This document shows, piece after piece, positions 17,438-26,662 of a stretch of DNA of 64,000 nt. Source of the DNA: Saccharothrix violaceirubra. Its GTDB lineage: Bacteria > Actinomycetota > Actinomycetes > Mycobacteriales > Pseudonocardiaceae. The stretch is from assembly GCF_014203755.1 (NCBI RefSeq), contig NZ_JACHJS010000001.1:744001-808000 (forward strand). Direction: 5' to 3'. The notes under the pieces were generated by a model. The model ran no database searches. It was given only the letters and a program-made list of their open reading frames with translations, and was not told the origin of the DNA. The first letter of the stretch is position 1. Each line of letters opens with the position of its first letter. The translations under genes were made by a program, and so were the position numbers.

Positions 17438-19237
17438 ATGCGCGTGGACGTACTGGGGCCTTTCCGCGTTTCTCATCACGGCGTCGTCGTGACGCCCACG
17501 GCACCGAAGCTGCGCCAGGTCATGGCGGTGCTCGCGGTGTCGGCCAACCGGCTCATCCGCACCGACCAACTCATCGACGAACTGTGGCCGGAACGACCAC
17601 CGGCCAGCGCGATGACCACCTTGCAGACCTACGTGTACCAGTTGCGCAAGTTCATGCGACTGGGCAACCCGGGCGACGGCGGTCCACGCGAGGAGGCCGT
17701 CGCGCTCACCACCCAGCCCAGCGGCTACCTGCTGCGCCTGCCCGACGACGCGGTGGACGCGGTCGAGTTCACCGGGCTCGCCCGGCTCGGCCGCGCCGGA
17801 CTCGCCGCCGACCGGGTCGACGAGGCCGCCGCCGTGCTGCGCCGGGCGCTGGACCTGTGGCGCGGACCCGCGTTCGCCGACGTGCCCGCGGGCCCGCTGC
17901 TGCGCTCGGAGATCGTGCGCCTGGAGGAGTTGCGCAAGAGCGCGGTCGAGGTGCGGGTCGACGCCGACCTCAAGCTCGGCCGCCACCACGACGTCATCGG
18001 CGAGCTGACCAACCTGGTGGCCGCCGAACCCACGCACGAGGGCTTCCAGGGCCGGCTCATGCTCGCGCTGTACCTGGCGGGCCGCCGGTCCGACGCGTTG
18101 CGCGTCTACCAGAACACGCGCGACAGCCTGTCCGCCGAGCTGGGCCTGGAACCGTCGGCCGAACTGCGCCGCCTCCAGCGGCGCGTCCTCGACGCCGACG
18201 GTTCGCTCGAATCGTCGTTCCTGCGCCCGACGACGCGGGCCGCCGCGGTCGAGCCGCCCGCCCAGCTCCCGCCGACCGTGTCCGGGCTCATCGGCCGGGA
18301 ACGCGAACTCGGCGAGGTGCGCGACGTGCTGGTCAGGCGGCGGCCCGGCGGTGTCGCGCCGGTCGTCGTGGTCACCGGCCCGCCGGGCGCGGGCGGCACG
18401 GCGTTGGGCCTGCACGCGGCGCACCTGCTGTGCGAGACCTATCCCGACGGACAGTTGTACGCCCGGCTGGGCGACGTCGGTCCGGCCGAGGTGCTGGCCG
18501 CGTTCCTGCGCGGCGCCTGCCACCGCGAACTGCCCGACGACCTCAAGGAGCGCAGCGACCTGTTCCGCAGCTGGACCGCACGACGACGGGTGCTGGTCGT
18601 GCTGGACGACGTGGTCGACACCGACCAGCTCACCCACCTGCTGCCCGCCGGGTCCGGCTGCGCCACGATCGTGACGTCACGGCGGCGCATCCACAGCGCG
18701 GCGGTGAGCCGGGTCGTCGACCTCGCGCCGCTGGCCGACCCGGACGCGCTGGCCCTGCTGGTGCGCGAACTCGGCAGCCCCCGGGTCCGCCGGGAGTTGG
18801 CCGACGCGCGCCGGCTCGTCGAGTTCTGCGGCGGTCTCCCGCTGGCGTTGCGCGCGGCGGCGGCCGTGCTGCGGGTGCGCGCGCACTGGCCGCTGGCCCG
18901 GCTGTTGCGCGAGGACAAGCCGGCGGTGTGGACCGGGCTCGGCGAGTCCGTCGGCACCACGTGCGACCTGCTGGCCGACGCCGTGCGCACCGCGTTCCAC
19001 ACGCTCGCGCCCGCGGCGGCCGTGCCGCTGACGCCGACGGCCGCGGCGGCCGTGCTCGGCACGTCGCCGGGCGTGGCCGAGGAGGTGCTGGAATCCCTGG
19101 TGGAGCACCACCTCGCGGAGGTCGTGACCATCGGGCCCGACCAGTTCCACTACCGCGTGCCGCGTCCGGTGCGCCTGGCCGTGCGCGGCTGCGTGCGTCC
19201 GGTCCGGCCCGCGCCGGACGTGCGGAAGTTCGCGTGA
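17438..19237 (+). CDS. SARP-family activator with NB-ARC domain
   Basis: 599 residues. Residues 1-100 form the OmpR-like winged helix (MRVDVLGPFRVSHHG, LRQVMAVLAVSANRLI) and about 105-250 the bacterial transcriptional activation domain (DEAAAVLRRALDLWRGPAFADVPAG). An NB-ARC-like ATPase starts near 283 (LIGREREL). The Walker A motif reads GPPGAGGT at 314-321, with Gly in place of the essential Lys, so ATP binding or hydrolysis may be lost. Walker B-like VLVVLDDVVD is present. SARPs bind 11-bp-spaced direct repeats and recruit RNA polymerase to antibiotic genes; candidate sites lie at 29447 and 11726. Its stop overlaps the transporter start. Confidence 0.92.
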   Translation: MRVDVLGPFRVSHHGVVVTPTAPKLRQVMAVLAVSANRLIRTDQLIDELWPERPPASAMTTLQTYVYQLRKFMRLGNPGDGGPREEAVALTTQPSGYLLRLPDDAVDAVEFTGLARLGRAGLAADRVDEAAAVLRRALDLWRGPAFADVPAGPLLRSEIVRLEELRKSAVEVRVDADLKLGRHHDVIGELTNLVAAEPTHEGFQGRLMLALYLAGRRSDALRVYQNTRDSLSAELGLEPSAELRRLQRRVLDADGSLESSFLRPTTRAAAVEPPAQLPPTVSGLIGRERELGEVRDVLVRRRPGGVAPVVVVTGPPGAGGTALGLHAAHLLCETYPDGQLYARLGDVGPAEVLAAFLRGACHRELPDDLKERSDLFRSWTARRRVLVVLDDVVDTDQLTHLLPAGSGCATIVTSRRRIHSAAVSRVVDLAPLADPDALALLVRELGSPRVRRELADARRLVEFCGGLPLALRAAAAVLRVRAHWPLARLLREDKPAVWTGLGESVGTTCDLLADAVRTAFHTLAPAAAVPLTPTAAAAVLGTSPGVAEEVLESLVEHHLAEVVTIGPDQFHYRVPRPVRLAVRGCVRPVRPAPDVRKFA

Positions 19238-20598
19238 GCGCCCCGGCACTGCCGGGCGTCGAGGTCCGACCGGGTTGGTTCCGCGTGCTGTTCCTGGTCG
19301 ACGTGTGGGAGCGGTTCAGCTTCTACGGCATGCTCGCGATCCTCACGCTGTACCTGACGGCACCCGTCGAGCGGGGCGGGCTCGGGCTCACGCCGGGTGC
19401 GGCGGCGGCCGGGTTCGGCACGTACCTGGCGTTGAGCTTCATGGCCGCGGTGCCCGGCGGCTGGATCGCCGACCGGGTGCTCGGCCAACGCCGGGCCGTC
19501 CTCGTGGGCGGGATCGTGATCGCCTGCGGGCACCTCGTGCTGGCGTTGCCCACGGGCACGGCGGGCCTGGGCCTGGTGGTCGTCGGCACGGGGCTGGTGA
19601 AGCCCGCGATCGCGGCGATGATCGGGCAGCACCACCGGTCCTCCAGCGGTCGGCGCGAGGCCGCGATGTCGGTGTTCTACATGAGCGTCCAGGTCAGCGC
19701 GTTGATCGCGCCGCTGATCACGGGACTGCTCGCGCACCGGGTCGGGTGGCACGCGGCGTTCGGCGTCGCGGCGCTGGGCATGGGGATCGGGGTGGTCGGG
19801 TACGCGCGCTCGATGCACCGGCTGGGCGACGTCGGAGCGCCGCCCGCCCGGCGGGTCGACGTGACCCGGCAGCGGGTACTCCTCGCGGTCGTGTGCGCGG
19901 TGGCGGTCGTCGGTGTCGTGGCGGCCGGGTTCACCGTCCCGTGGGTGGTGGCCGTGGTCGGTGTCGTGGCGCTGGTGCTGCCGTTCGTGGTGGTCCGGCT
20001 GTTGCGCGTGCGGACCGGTCGGTCGTTGCGCCCGTTGGTGGTGCTGATGTGCGCGGCGGCGGTGTTCTGGGGGCTGTTCGCCCAGGGTGGTGCGCTGCTG
20101 ACGTTGTTCGCGCGGGACCGCACCGACCGGGTCGTGCTCGGGTTCGACGTGCCCACCGGGTGGTTCCAGTCGTTGCCGCCGCTGTTCCTGCTGCTGGGAG
20201 CGCCCGTGGCGGCGTGGCTGTGGTTGCGGGTGCGCGGGAGACCCGAGGCGAAGGCCGCCGCCGGGCTGGTGCTGGCCGGTGCGGCGTTCCTGATCATGGC
20301 GTGGGCCGGTCGGTCCGCTGTGGACGGTCCGGTCGCGCCGTGGTGGCTGGTGGCGGTGTACCTGCTGCTGGCGTGCGGCGAGTTGGCGATCGGGCCGATC
20401 GTGCTCAGCGCGGCGGCGGGCACCGCACCCGCGGGGTACGAGGGCCGGTTCGTGGGGTTGAGCTGGCTGTTCGTGGCGGCGGGCGTGGTCGTGGCCGCGC
20501 AGGTCGCCCGGATCGTCGACGTCGTGCCCGATTCCCTGTACTTCCTGGGTTTCGGCGCGGTGGCCACCGTCTTCGGCCTCGTCCTCTTCCGCCCCTGA
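19234..20598 (+). CDS. POT/PTR2-family proton-coupled transporter
   Basis: 454 residues, GTG start overlapping the SARP stop. WERFSFYGMLAILTLYL at the first helix and GGWIADRVLGQRRAVLVGG are signature regions of the proton-dependent oligopeptide transporter family; around 12 or more hydrophobic segments follow. POT proteins normally import di- and tripeptides, but members in biosynthetic clusters have been suggested as exporters. Being translationally coupled to the cluster activator, it is likely part of the same programme, either exporting the product or taking up a signal. Substrate direction is inference. Confidence 0.88.
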   Translation: MSAPALPGVEVRPGWFRVLFLVDVWERFSFYGMLAILTLYLTAPVERGGLGLTPGAAAAGFGTYLALSFMAAVPGGWIADRVLGQRRAVLVGGIVIACGHLVLALPTGTAGLGLVVVGTGLVKPAIAAMIGQHHRSSSGRREAAMSVFYMSVQVSALIAPLITGLLAHRVGWHAAFGVAALGMGIGVVGYARSMHRLGDVGAPPARRVDVTRQRVLLAVVCAVAVVGVVAAGFTVPWVVAVVGVVALVLPFVVVRLLRVRTGRSLRPLVVLMCAAAVFWGLFAQGGALLTLFARDRTDRVVLGFDVPTGWFQSLPPLFLLLGAPVAAWLWLRVRGRPEAKAAAGLVLAGAAFLIMAWAGRSAVDGPVAPWWLVAVYLLLACGELAIGPIVLSAAAGTAPAGYEGRFVGLSWLFVAAGVVVAAQVARIVDVVPDSLYFLGFGAVATVFGLVLFRP

Positions 20599-20601
20599 AC
20601 C

Positions 20602-20667
20602 CGCGAGTCATACGTTCGGACACCGCGAGTCATACGTTCAGACACCGCGAGTCGTGCGTTCAGGCAC
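20602..20667 (+). repeat. 22-bp tandem repeat, three units
   Basis: Three abutting 22-bp units, the clearest copy in the window: units 1 and 2 differ at one position, and unit 3 has GTGCG for ATACG. The array begins three bases after the transporter stop and its last five bases form part of the following terminator stem. Confidence 0.92.
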
Positions 20668-20696
20668 CGACCGGACGTCGTCGTCCGGTCGGTGCC
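20663..20696. terminator. Bidirectional terminator between convergent genes
   Basis: A perfect 15-bp stem (GGCACCGACCGGACG and complement) with a TCGT loop, lying exactly between the POT transporter and reductase genes that face each other. There is no T-run, as is common for actinobacterial terminators. Confidence 0.85.
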
Positions 20697-20697
20697 C

Positions 20698-21984
20698 TCA
20701 CGACTGCCCGGCGCGCGCCACCGACAGCATGGTGGCCAGGTCGCCCACGCTCACCCGCGGCCGGCCGTGCACCCGACCCAGGTCGATCTCGTGGGCGTCC
20801 AGCCGCAACCACCCCGCCCACGTCACGTACCGCACGTTGCGCTTGTGCAGCAACACGGGCACGGTCGACGCCCCGACCTGGAACGGCACCGGGAACCCCG
20901 CCGCGTCGGCCAGCACCGCCCGCACGGTCGCCGCCGCGTCGGCCCGGTTCGTGCCGATCACGCCGCCGGGCCCGCGCTTGATCCACCCGGCCGCGTACAG
21001 CCGCGGCACGACCACGCCCGTCGCGTCCACCACCCGGCCACCGCGGTTGCGGATCGTGCCGGTGACCTCGTCGTGCGGCACGCCCGGCAACGGCCGACCC
21101 CGGTACCCGATCGCCCGCACCACCGCCCCGGCGGGCAGATCGGACCGCACGCCCGCGCGCTCCACGCCCAACCGCGACCCGACCACCTCGACCGGCCGCC
21201 GGTGGAACAACAGGTGCACGCGCCGAGGCGCACCGGACAGCGGACGCGACGACCACTCCCGCAGCAGCTCCCACACCGACCGACCGCGCCCGCGGACCTG
21301 GTCCCCGTCCGACAGGTCCGCCGGGTCGACGACCACGTCCACGTCGTCAAGCCGGCCCAGCTCCGTCAGCTCCGGCAGCGTGAACCGGGCGTGCGCGGGT
21401 CCCCGTCGCGCGATCACCCGCACGTCGGTGACGTTCCCGTCGGCCAGCGACTTCAGCACGTCCTCGGGCACGTCGCCGGACGCGAGCCGGTCCGGCCCGC
21501 CGACCAGGACCCGCGCCACGTCCAGCGCCACGTTGCCCGCACCGACCACGGCCACGTCCCGCGCCGCCAGGACCCGCCGGGGGAACGCGTCGTCGGCGTG
21601 CGGGTGGGCGTTGTACCAGGACACCAGCCGCCCGGCCGAGCCGACGCCGGGCAGGTCCTCGCCCGGGATGCCCAGCCTCGGCTCGTCGTCCGCGCCCACC
21701 GCGAACACCACGGCGTGGTAGCACGCCAGCAGGTCGCGCAGTCCGATGTCGAGCCCGAACGTCACGTTGCCGAAGAACCGCACCGCCGGGTCGCCGAGCG
21801 TGCGGCCCAGCACGGTCGAGATCCGCTTGGTGCGCGGGTGGTCCGGTGCCACGCCGTACCGGACCAGCCCGTACGGCGCGGGCAGCCGGTCGAACACGTC
21901 GACCGCGCAGTCCGGTGCGCCGGCCAGCAGTTCCTGCGCCGAGTACACCCCGGCGGGCCCGGCGCCGACGACCGCGAACCTCAC
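20698..21984 (-). CDS. Ferredoxin-NADP reductase (adrenodoxin-reductase type)
   Basis: 428 residues from GTG 21984, which overlaps the ferredoxin stop (GTGA). The FAD motif FAVVGAGPAGVYSAQELL opens the protein and the NADPH motif DVAVVGAGNVALDVARVL lies near residue 150; YAAGWIKRGPGGVIGTNRADA is the conserved FAD-side motif of FprA-like reductases. It transfers electrons from NADPH to the ferredoxin encoded just upstream. Together they could power the two P450s in the window. Longer open frames upstream are not real coding sequence. Confidence 0.92.
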   Translation of the reverse strand: MRFAVVGAGPAGVYSAQELLAGAPDCAVDVFDRLPAPYGLVRYGVAPDHPRTKRISTVLGRTLGDPAVRFFGNVTFGLDIGLRDLLACYHAVVFAVGADDEPRLGIPGEDLPGVGSAGRLVSWYNAHPHADDAFPRRVLAARDVAVVGAGNVALDVARVLVGGPDRLASGDVPEDVLKSLADGNVTDVRVIARRGPAHARFTLPELTELGRLDDVDVVVDPADLSDGDQVRGRGRSVWELLREWSSRPLSGAPRRVHLLFHRRPVEVVGSRLGVERAGVRSDLPAGAVVRAIGYRGRPLPGVPHDEVTGTIRNRGGRVVDATGVVVPRLYAAGWIKRGPGGVIGTNRADAAATVRAVLADAAGFPVPFQVGASTVPVLLHKRNVRYVTWAGWLRLDAHEIDLGRVHGRPRVSVGDLATMLSVARAGQS

Positions 21985-22220
21985 GGCGCCGCCAACCCGA
22001 ACCGGCCGTACGCGTCGGCCACCACCGCCGGGTCGTCGACCTCGGACTCGTGCAGGATCGCGTCCACCGGGCACACGTCCACGCACGCGCCGCAGTCCAC
22101 GCACTCCACCGGGTCGATCACGACCTGCTCGCCGATGTCGAGGATGCAGTCCACCGGGCAGACCGTCATGCACGACGTCTCCTTCGTGCCCACGCACCGG
22201 CTCGTCACGACGTACGTCAT
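21981..22220 (-). CDS. 7Fe-type bacterial ferredoxin
   Basis: 79 residues. Two cluster-binding regions are visible: SRCVGTKETSCMTVCPVDC (a CxxxxxxxC arrangement giving a 3Fe-4S plus 4Fe-4S type) and CVDCGACVDVCPVDAI. The start ATG overlaps the stop of the upstream membrane-protein gene, and its stop overlaps the reductase start, so all three genes are translationally coupled. It should shuttle single electrons from the reductase to P450s or other oxygenases of the pathway. Confidence 0.93.
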   Translation of the reverse strand: MTYVVTSRCVGTKETSCMTVCPVDCILDIGEQVVIDPVECVDCGACVDVCPVDAILHESEVDDPAVVADAYGRFGLAAP

Positions 22221-22798
22221 CGCGCGCTCACCGCCTCGCGCCGGCGCTGCTGCGCCCGACGGCCCCAACCCGTGCGGTTCCAGGGCTTCACGACCGAGAG
22301 CAGCGTCGTCACGATCAGCACGACCATCATCACGACCGAGCCCGCGATCACGCTCTCGGCCAGCCGCCCGATGTCCGCGTCCAGGTCGTGCTCGGTGGCG
22401 GCCAACGCCGACTTCACGTTCTGCGCCACGTACACGTAGGCGAACACCATGGCGCCGATGGTGAGCAGCAGCTTGGTCACGACCCACCAGTGGTGCAGCA
22501 CGCGCCACTTCGTGTACAGGCCGAGGACCAGACCCGTGATCAACGCGCCGAGGCTGCCCGGGATCATGATCACCGTGTCGGCGATGTGCATCATCTCGTA
22601 GGCGGCCGGGCGCAGTTCCCGGCCGACGTTGGTCAGCGCGACCACGCCCATCATCAGCATGGCCCACGCGCCGCCGAACCAGCCGACGGACACCACGACG
22701 TGCGCGATCAGCCACGCCTTGCGCGTGCCCGGCTTCATCTGCCAGGTCAGGGACCGACGGCGGGGTCTGTCACCCGCACGTGTCCGTTGGGGAGTCAT
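22217..22798 (-). CDS. Four-helix membrane protein, DUF2269-like
   Basis: 193 residues with about four hydrophobic segments (KAWLIAHVVVSVGWFGGAWAM, the GSLGALITGLVLGLY area, WVVTKLLLTIGAMVFAY, VVMMVVLIVTTLL) and conserved-looking His residues in helices, a pattern seen in DUF2269-type proteins that may bind haem. It is the first gene of the operon with ferredoxin and reductase, suggesting a redox role at the membrane. ATG 22798 is preferred over the frame's earlier GTG/ATG codons because AGGAG sits at the right distance. Function unassigned. Confidence 0.75.
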   Translation of the reverse strand: MTPQRTRAGDRPRRRSLTWQMKPGTRKAWLIAHVVVSVGWFGGAWAMLMMGVVALTNVGRELRPAAYEMMHIADTVIMIPGSLGALITGLVLGLYTKWRVLHHWWVVTKLLLTIGAMVFAYVYVAQNVKSALAATEHDLDADIGRLAESVIAGSVVMMVVLIVTTLLSVVKPWNRTGWGRRAQQRRREAVSAR

Positions 22799-22924
22799 CA
22801 CCGTCTCCTGCATGGTCACCAGTGCAGCGGGTCACCGGCGTGGGCGAATCACGGCGCACTGCCAAGCCGGGGTATAGCCCGCTCTACTGCGCCGGGTCCC
22901 GGAAGGCTCGTACCCTCCGGTGAC

Positions 22925-24127
22925 ATGGACGGTGCGCGGGGACCCTGGCGTTCGTGGCTGTACGTGGCCACGGGCGCGCTGGTCGGGTTCCCCACGCTCG
23001 TGGTCGTGCTCGTGCTGGCCGGGTTGGGCATGGCGTTGTCGCCCGTGCTGGTCGGGCTGCCGATCCTGGGCCTGCTCGGGCTCAGCGGCGTCGTGGTGGG
23101 CAAGGTCGAACGCCGCCGGTTGCGGCTGCTCGGCGACGAGCCGCCCAGCCCGCACCGCACGCTGACCCGGCGCGGTTTCCTGGACCGGGCGAAGGCGCGG
23201 GCCGGCGAGTTGGCGACGTGGCGCGAGTTCGCGTACACGCTGCTGTTCGCGACGGGTCTGTGGCTGCTCGACTACGTGGCGGCCGTGCTCCCGTTCGTGT
23301 CGTTGCTGCTGCTCGGCGCGCCCGTGGCCTACTGGCTGGACGAACCGGCCTACTTCGGGTTCACGCTCACGTCGCTGCCCGCCGCGCTGCTGGTGGCGGC
23401 GGTCGCGGTACCGGGCGTGGTCCTCGGTCTGCTGCTGGCCACGGGCGTGGCCCGGCTGCACGCCAAGGCGGCCCGTTCGCTGCTCGGCGCACCCGATGCC
23501 GGACCCGACGCGGACATGGCCGCGATCGAGTCCAACGGGCGACTGCTCGACGCGTTCGACGCCGAACGCCGGCGCATCGAGCGCGACCTGCACGACGGCG
23601 CCCAGCAGCGGCTGGTCGCGTTGACCATGAGGCTCGACATGATCCGGCTGAGGTCGGACGACCCGGCGGTGCGCGCCGAGCTGGCCACGGCGCACGCCGA
23701 CGCCCGCACCACGCTCGCCGAGCTGCGCGAGCTGATCCAGGGCATCCACCCGCACGTGCTCGACGAACGCGGGCTGCCCGCCGCCGTGACCGACCTGGTG
23801 GCCCGGCACCCGGGACCGGTCGACGTCCGCCTGCCCGGCCTGGGCCGGTTGCCGTCGACCGTGGAGAGCACGGCGTTCTTCGCGGTCAGCGAGGCGTTGA
23901 CGAACGTGGCGAAGAACGGCGGCGCGCACGCGTGGGTGCACGGCCACCTGGCCGGGGACCTGCTGGTCGTCGAGATCGGCGACCGGGGCACGGGCGGCGC
24001 GGACCCGGAGGCGGGCAGCGGGCTGCGCGGCCTGGCCGACCGCGTGACGGCCGTGGGCGGCCGGGCGATGCTGTCCAGTCCGCTCGGCGGACCGACCGTG
24101 GTGCGGGTGGAGATCCCATGCCGGTGA
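22925..24127 (+). CDS. Sensor histidine kinase (NarL-type system)
   Basis: 400 residues. A membrane region with about four segments (residues 10-60 and 100-175, resembling PspC/sensor-domain proteins) precedes a HisKA_3 domain with His223 in [20 protein letters not shown], the classic NarL-partner kinase motif. The ATPase domain has [13 protein letters not shown] as N box and [19 protein letters not shown] as G box. It will phosphorylate the regulator encoded by the overlapping next gene. It lies between the redox operon and the amide synthetase gene, so a link to product sensing is possible but unproven. Confidence 0.92.
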   Translation: MDGARGPWRSWLYVATGALVGFPTLVVVLVLAGLGMALSPVLVGLPILGLLGLSGVVVGKVERRRLRLLGDEPPSPHRTLTRRGFLDRAKARAGELATWREFAYTLLFATGLWLLDYVAAVLPFVSLLLLGAPVAYWLDEPAYFGFTLTSLPAALLVAAVAVPGVVLGLLLATGVARLHAKAARSLLGAPDAGPDADMAAIESNGRLLDAFDAERRRIERDLHDGAQQRLVALTMRLDMIRLRSDDPAVRAELATAHADARTTLAELRELIQGIHPHVLDERGLPAAVTDLVARHPGPVDVRLPGLGRLPSTVESTAFFAVSEALTNVAKNGGAHAWVHGHLAGDLLVVEIGDRGTGGADPEAGSGLRGLADRVTAVGGRAMLSSPLGGPTVVRVEIPCR

Positions 24128-24768
24128 CCAGGGTCGTGCTCGCCGAGGACGCGGGGCTGCTGCGGGAGAGCCTCGTGACGTTGTTGACCCACTTCGGGCA
24201 TCGGGTGGTCGCCGCCGTGGGGTCGGCGGACGAACTGCTGGCCGCGGTCCGGGCCGACCCCCCGGACGTGGTGGTGACCGACGTGCGGATGCCACCGACG
24301 TTCCGGGACGAGGGGTTGCGCGCGGCGATCACCCTGCGCGGGGAACGGCCCGGCCTGCCGGTCCTCGTGCTCAGCCAGCACGTGGACGCGCCGTCGCTGG
24401 GCGAGCTGCTCGACACCGGCACGGCCGGTACCGGCTACCTGCTCAAGGACCGGGTCACCGACGGGACCGAGTTCGTCGCCGCGGTGACCGAGGTGGCCGC
24501 CGGCGGCACGGTCGTCGACCAGGAGGTGGTGCGCCGACTGCTGACCAGGAAACGGGATCCGCTCACCCGGCTCAGCTCCCGCGAGCGGGAAGTGCTGGGG
24601 CTCATGGCCGAGGGCCGGTCCAACGCGGCCATCGGCACGGAACTGGTGCTCGCCGACGTGACGGTGTCCAAGCACATCGGCAGCATCTTCACCAAGCTCG
24701 GACTCCACGCCGACGGCGGCGAACACCGTCGCGTGCGGGCCGTGCTGGCGTACCTGAGGGGCGAGTAG
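24118..24768 (+). CDS. NarL/LuxR-type response regulator
   Basis: 216 residues overlapping the kinase gene by 10 bases. The receiver has Glu10/Asp11, phospho-acceptor Asp55 in [10 protein letters not shown] and Lys in YLLKDRV. The C-terminal LuxR helix-turn-helix is intact ([21 protein letters not shown] and [14 protein letters not shown]). It forms a cognate pair with the preceding kinase. Targets are unknown; the next gene, 75 bp downstream on the same strand, is the amide synthetase. Confidence 0.93.
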   Translation: MPVTRVVLAEDAGLLRESLVTLLTHFGHRVVAAVGSADELLAAVRADPPDVVVTDVRMPPTFRDEGLRAAITLRGERPGLPVLVLSQHVDAPSLGELLDTGTAGTGYLLKDRVTDGTEFVAAVTEVAAGGTVVDQEVVRRLLTRKRDPLTRLSSREREVLGLMAEGRSNAAIGTELVLADVTVSKHIGSIFTKLGLHADGGEHRRVRAVLAYLRGE

Positions 24769-24843
24769 AGCTTTTCTGGACCGGGATTCGAGCGCCGGAG
24801 CCGACCTTGTGGCAGTCCACTGGACCCGAGGGAAGGCAGACGG

Positions 24844-26661
24844 ATGGCGGGCATCACCGGGTGGTTCGACCACGACCGGGACATCAGCCACGACCTGGCC
24901 GTGGCCAGGCACATGACGGCCGCGCTCGCTACGCGCGGCCCCGACGACGAACGGCTCTGGGCGGCACCGCACGTCGTGCTGGGCCACCGCCGCCTGGCGA
25001 TCGCCGACCCGGTGGCCCAGCCCGCTGTGGTGCGCGCGGGCGGACGTTCGGTCACGGTGACGTTCGACGGCGAGCTGTACAACCGCGCCTCGCTCGCGGA
25101 ACGCTTGGGGCGCGACGGTTCGGACGCGGAACTGGTCGGCGCGGCCTACCTCGCGTGGGGCGAGCGGTGCGTGCGCGAGTTCGACGGGCCGTTCGCGTTC
25201 GGCCTGTGGGACGGCACCGCGCTGGTGGTCGCACGGGACCACATCGGCCTGCGTCCCCTGTACTACTGCGAAACGCCGACCGGCGCGCTGTTCGCGTCCG
25301 AGCCCAAGGCGTTGCTGAGCCACCCGCTGGTCGAGGTGGCGGTCGACCTCGACGGGCTGCGCGAGGTGCTGTCGTTCGCCGGGACGCCGGGCCACGCCGG
25401 GTACCGGGGCATGCGGAAGGTCGAGGGTGGACACCTGATCCGCTTCGACCGCACGGGCGCCCACCACACCCGGTTCTGGGGACTGGAGGACGGCGAGCAC
25501 ACCGACGACTTCGACACCACGGTCGACCGCATCCGCGAGCTGCTCGCCGACTCGGTGGCGCGGCGCGTCGGCACCGACGACGGGTTCAGCATCATGCTGT
25601 CCGGCGGCCTGGACTCCAGCCTGGTGACGGCGATGGCCGCGAAGGTGTTGCGGGACAAAGGGGTCGACCGGATCCGGACCATGGCCGTCGACTTCGTCGA
25701 GCACGCCCGCAACGCGCGCAAGTCCGGCACGGACGACAGCACGTTCGCCGCCGAGCTGGCCCGGCACATCGGCACCGACCATCAGGACATCCTGCTGGAC
25801 CGGGAACTCCTGCTCGGCGCATTGCCCCGGGCCGCCGCCGTGCGCGCGTACCCCGACCTGCCGTGCCCGGTCGGCGAGATGACCACGGCGTTGTACGTGT
25901 TCTTCAAGGCGGTGGCGGACAACACGTCCGTGACCATGATGGGGGAGTGGGCCGACACGCTCTTCGGCGCGTTCCTGCGCATGGAGGACCCCGAGGTCGT
26001 CGCCCGCCGCACGCTGCCGTGGGTGGCGTCGGGCCAGTTGCACGTGCGCAGCACGGGTCTGGGCTCGGGCCTGTTCGACCCGACCCTGCTCAAGCAGCTC
26101 GACCTGCCCGGCTACTGCGCCGACCGGTACCGCGACGAGGTCGCGGTGATGCCGTCCGGCGGCATCGAGTCCGACCACGACCGGCGCATGCGCGAGATCA
26201 GCTACCTGTACCTGCGCGGGTGGATGGAGATGGGCCTGGCCCAGGACGACGGTCTCACCTCGGCCCACGGCCTGCGGTTCCGGGCGCCGTTCGCCGACCC
26301 GGCGTTGATGCAGTACGTCTACACGATCCCGTGGTCCACCAAGACGTTCGACGGCCGCAGCAAGGGGCTGCTGCGCAAGGTCGCCGAGGGGTTCGTACCG
26401 AAGTCCATTGTGGACCGTCCGAAGAACCCGTTCCCGTCCACGCCGGACCTCGCGCACGCGTCGGCGTTGCGGGCCGAGGCGTTGGCCGTGCTGGACGACC
26501 CGAACTCGCCCGTGCTGCCGTTGATCGACGTCGCCGCGACCCGCGAGGCCGTGGCGGACGTCGAGGCGCTGGCCACCGGCTGGCAGGGGCGCGGCGACGT
26601 CGAGATGGTGCTCCAGGTCGACACGTGGCTCGCGGACTACCGGCCGCGGCTGGAGCTGTGA
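24844..26661 (+). CDS. Asparagine-synthetase-like amide synthetase lacking the glutaminase Cys
   Basis: 605 residues with the two-domain layout of AsnB: N-terminal Ntn glutaminase fold (LGHRRLAIAD, FDGELYN, RGPDDE) and C-terminal ATP-pyrophosphatase (SGGLDSS at 253-259). The start reads MAGITGW, with Ala where glutamine-dependent enzymes have the catalytic Cys2 (MCGI), so hydrolysis of glutamine should be impossible. In aromatic polyketide clusters AsnB-like enzymes activate a carboxylate as acyl-AMP and form an amide or lactam. Loss of Cys2 is shared with beta-lactam synthetases, which use an internal amine. GAGGGAAGG precedes the ATG, confirming the start. Confidence 0.93.
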   Translation: MAGITGWFDHDRDISHDLAVARHMTAALATRGPDDERLWAAPHVVLGHRRLAIADPVAQPAVVRAGGRSVTVTFDGELYNRASLAERLGRDGSDAELVGAAYLAWGERCVREFDGPFAFGLWDGTALVVARDHIGLRPLYYCETPTGALFASEPKALLSHPLVEVAVDLDGLREVLSFAGTPGHAGYRGMRKVEGGHLIRFDRTGAHHTRFWGLEDGEHTDDFDTTVDRIRELLADSVARRVGTDDGFSIMLSGGLDSSLVTAMAAKVLRDKGVDRIRTMAVDFVEHARNARKSGTDDSTFAAELARHIGTDHQDILLDRELLLGALPRAAAVRAYPDLPCPVGEMTTALYVFFKAVADNTSVTMMGEWADTLFGAFLRMEDPEVVARRTLPWVASGQLHVRSTGLGSGLFDPTLLKQLDLPGYCADRYRDEVAVMPSGGIESDHDRRMREISYLYLRGWMEMGLAQDDGLTSAHGLRFRAPFADPALMQYVYTIPWSTKTFDGRSKGLLRKVAEGFVPKSIVDRPKNPFPSTPDLAHASALRAEALAVLDDPNSPVLPLIDVAATREAVADVEALATGWQGRGDVEMVLQVDTWLADYRPRLEL

Positions 26662-26662
26662 C

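Noticed and set aside
20602..20667. Possible CRISPR array
   Set aside because: Units of 22 bp abut directly with no unique spacers, only two to four copies occur per site, and no cas genes are present in the window.
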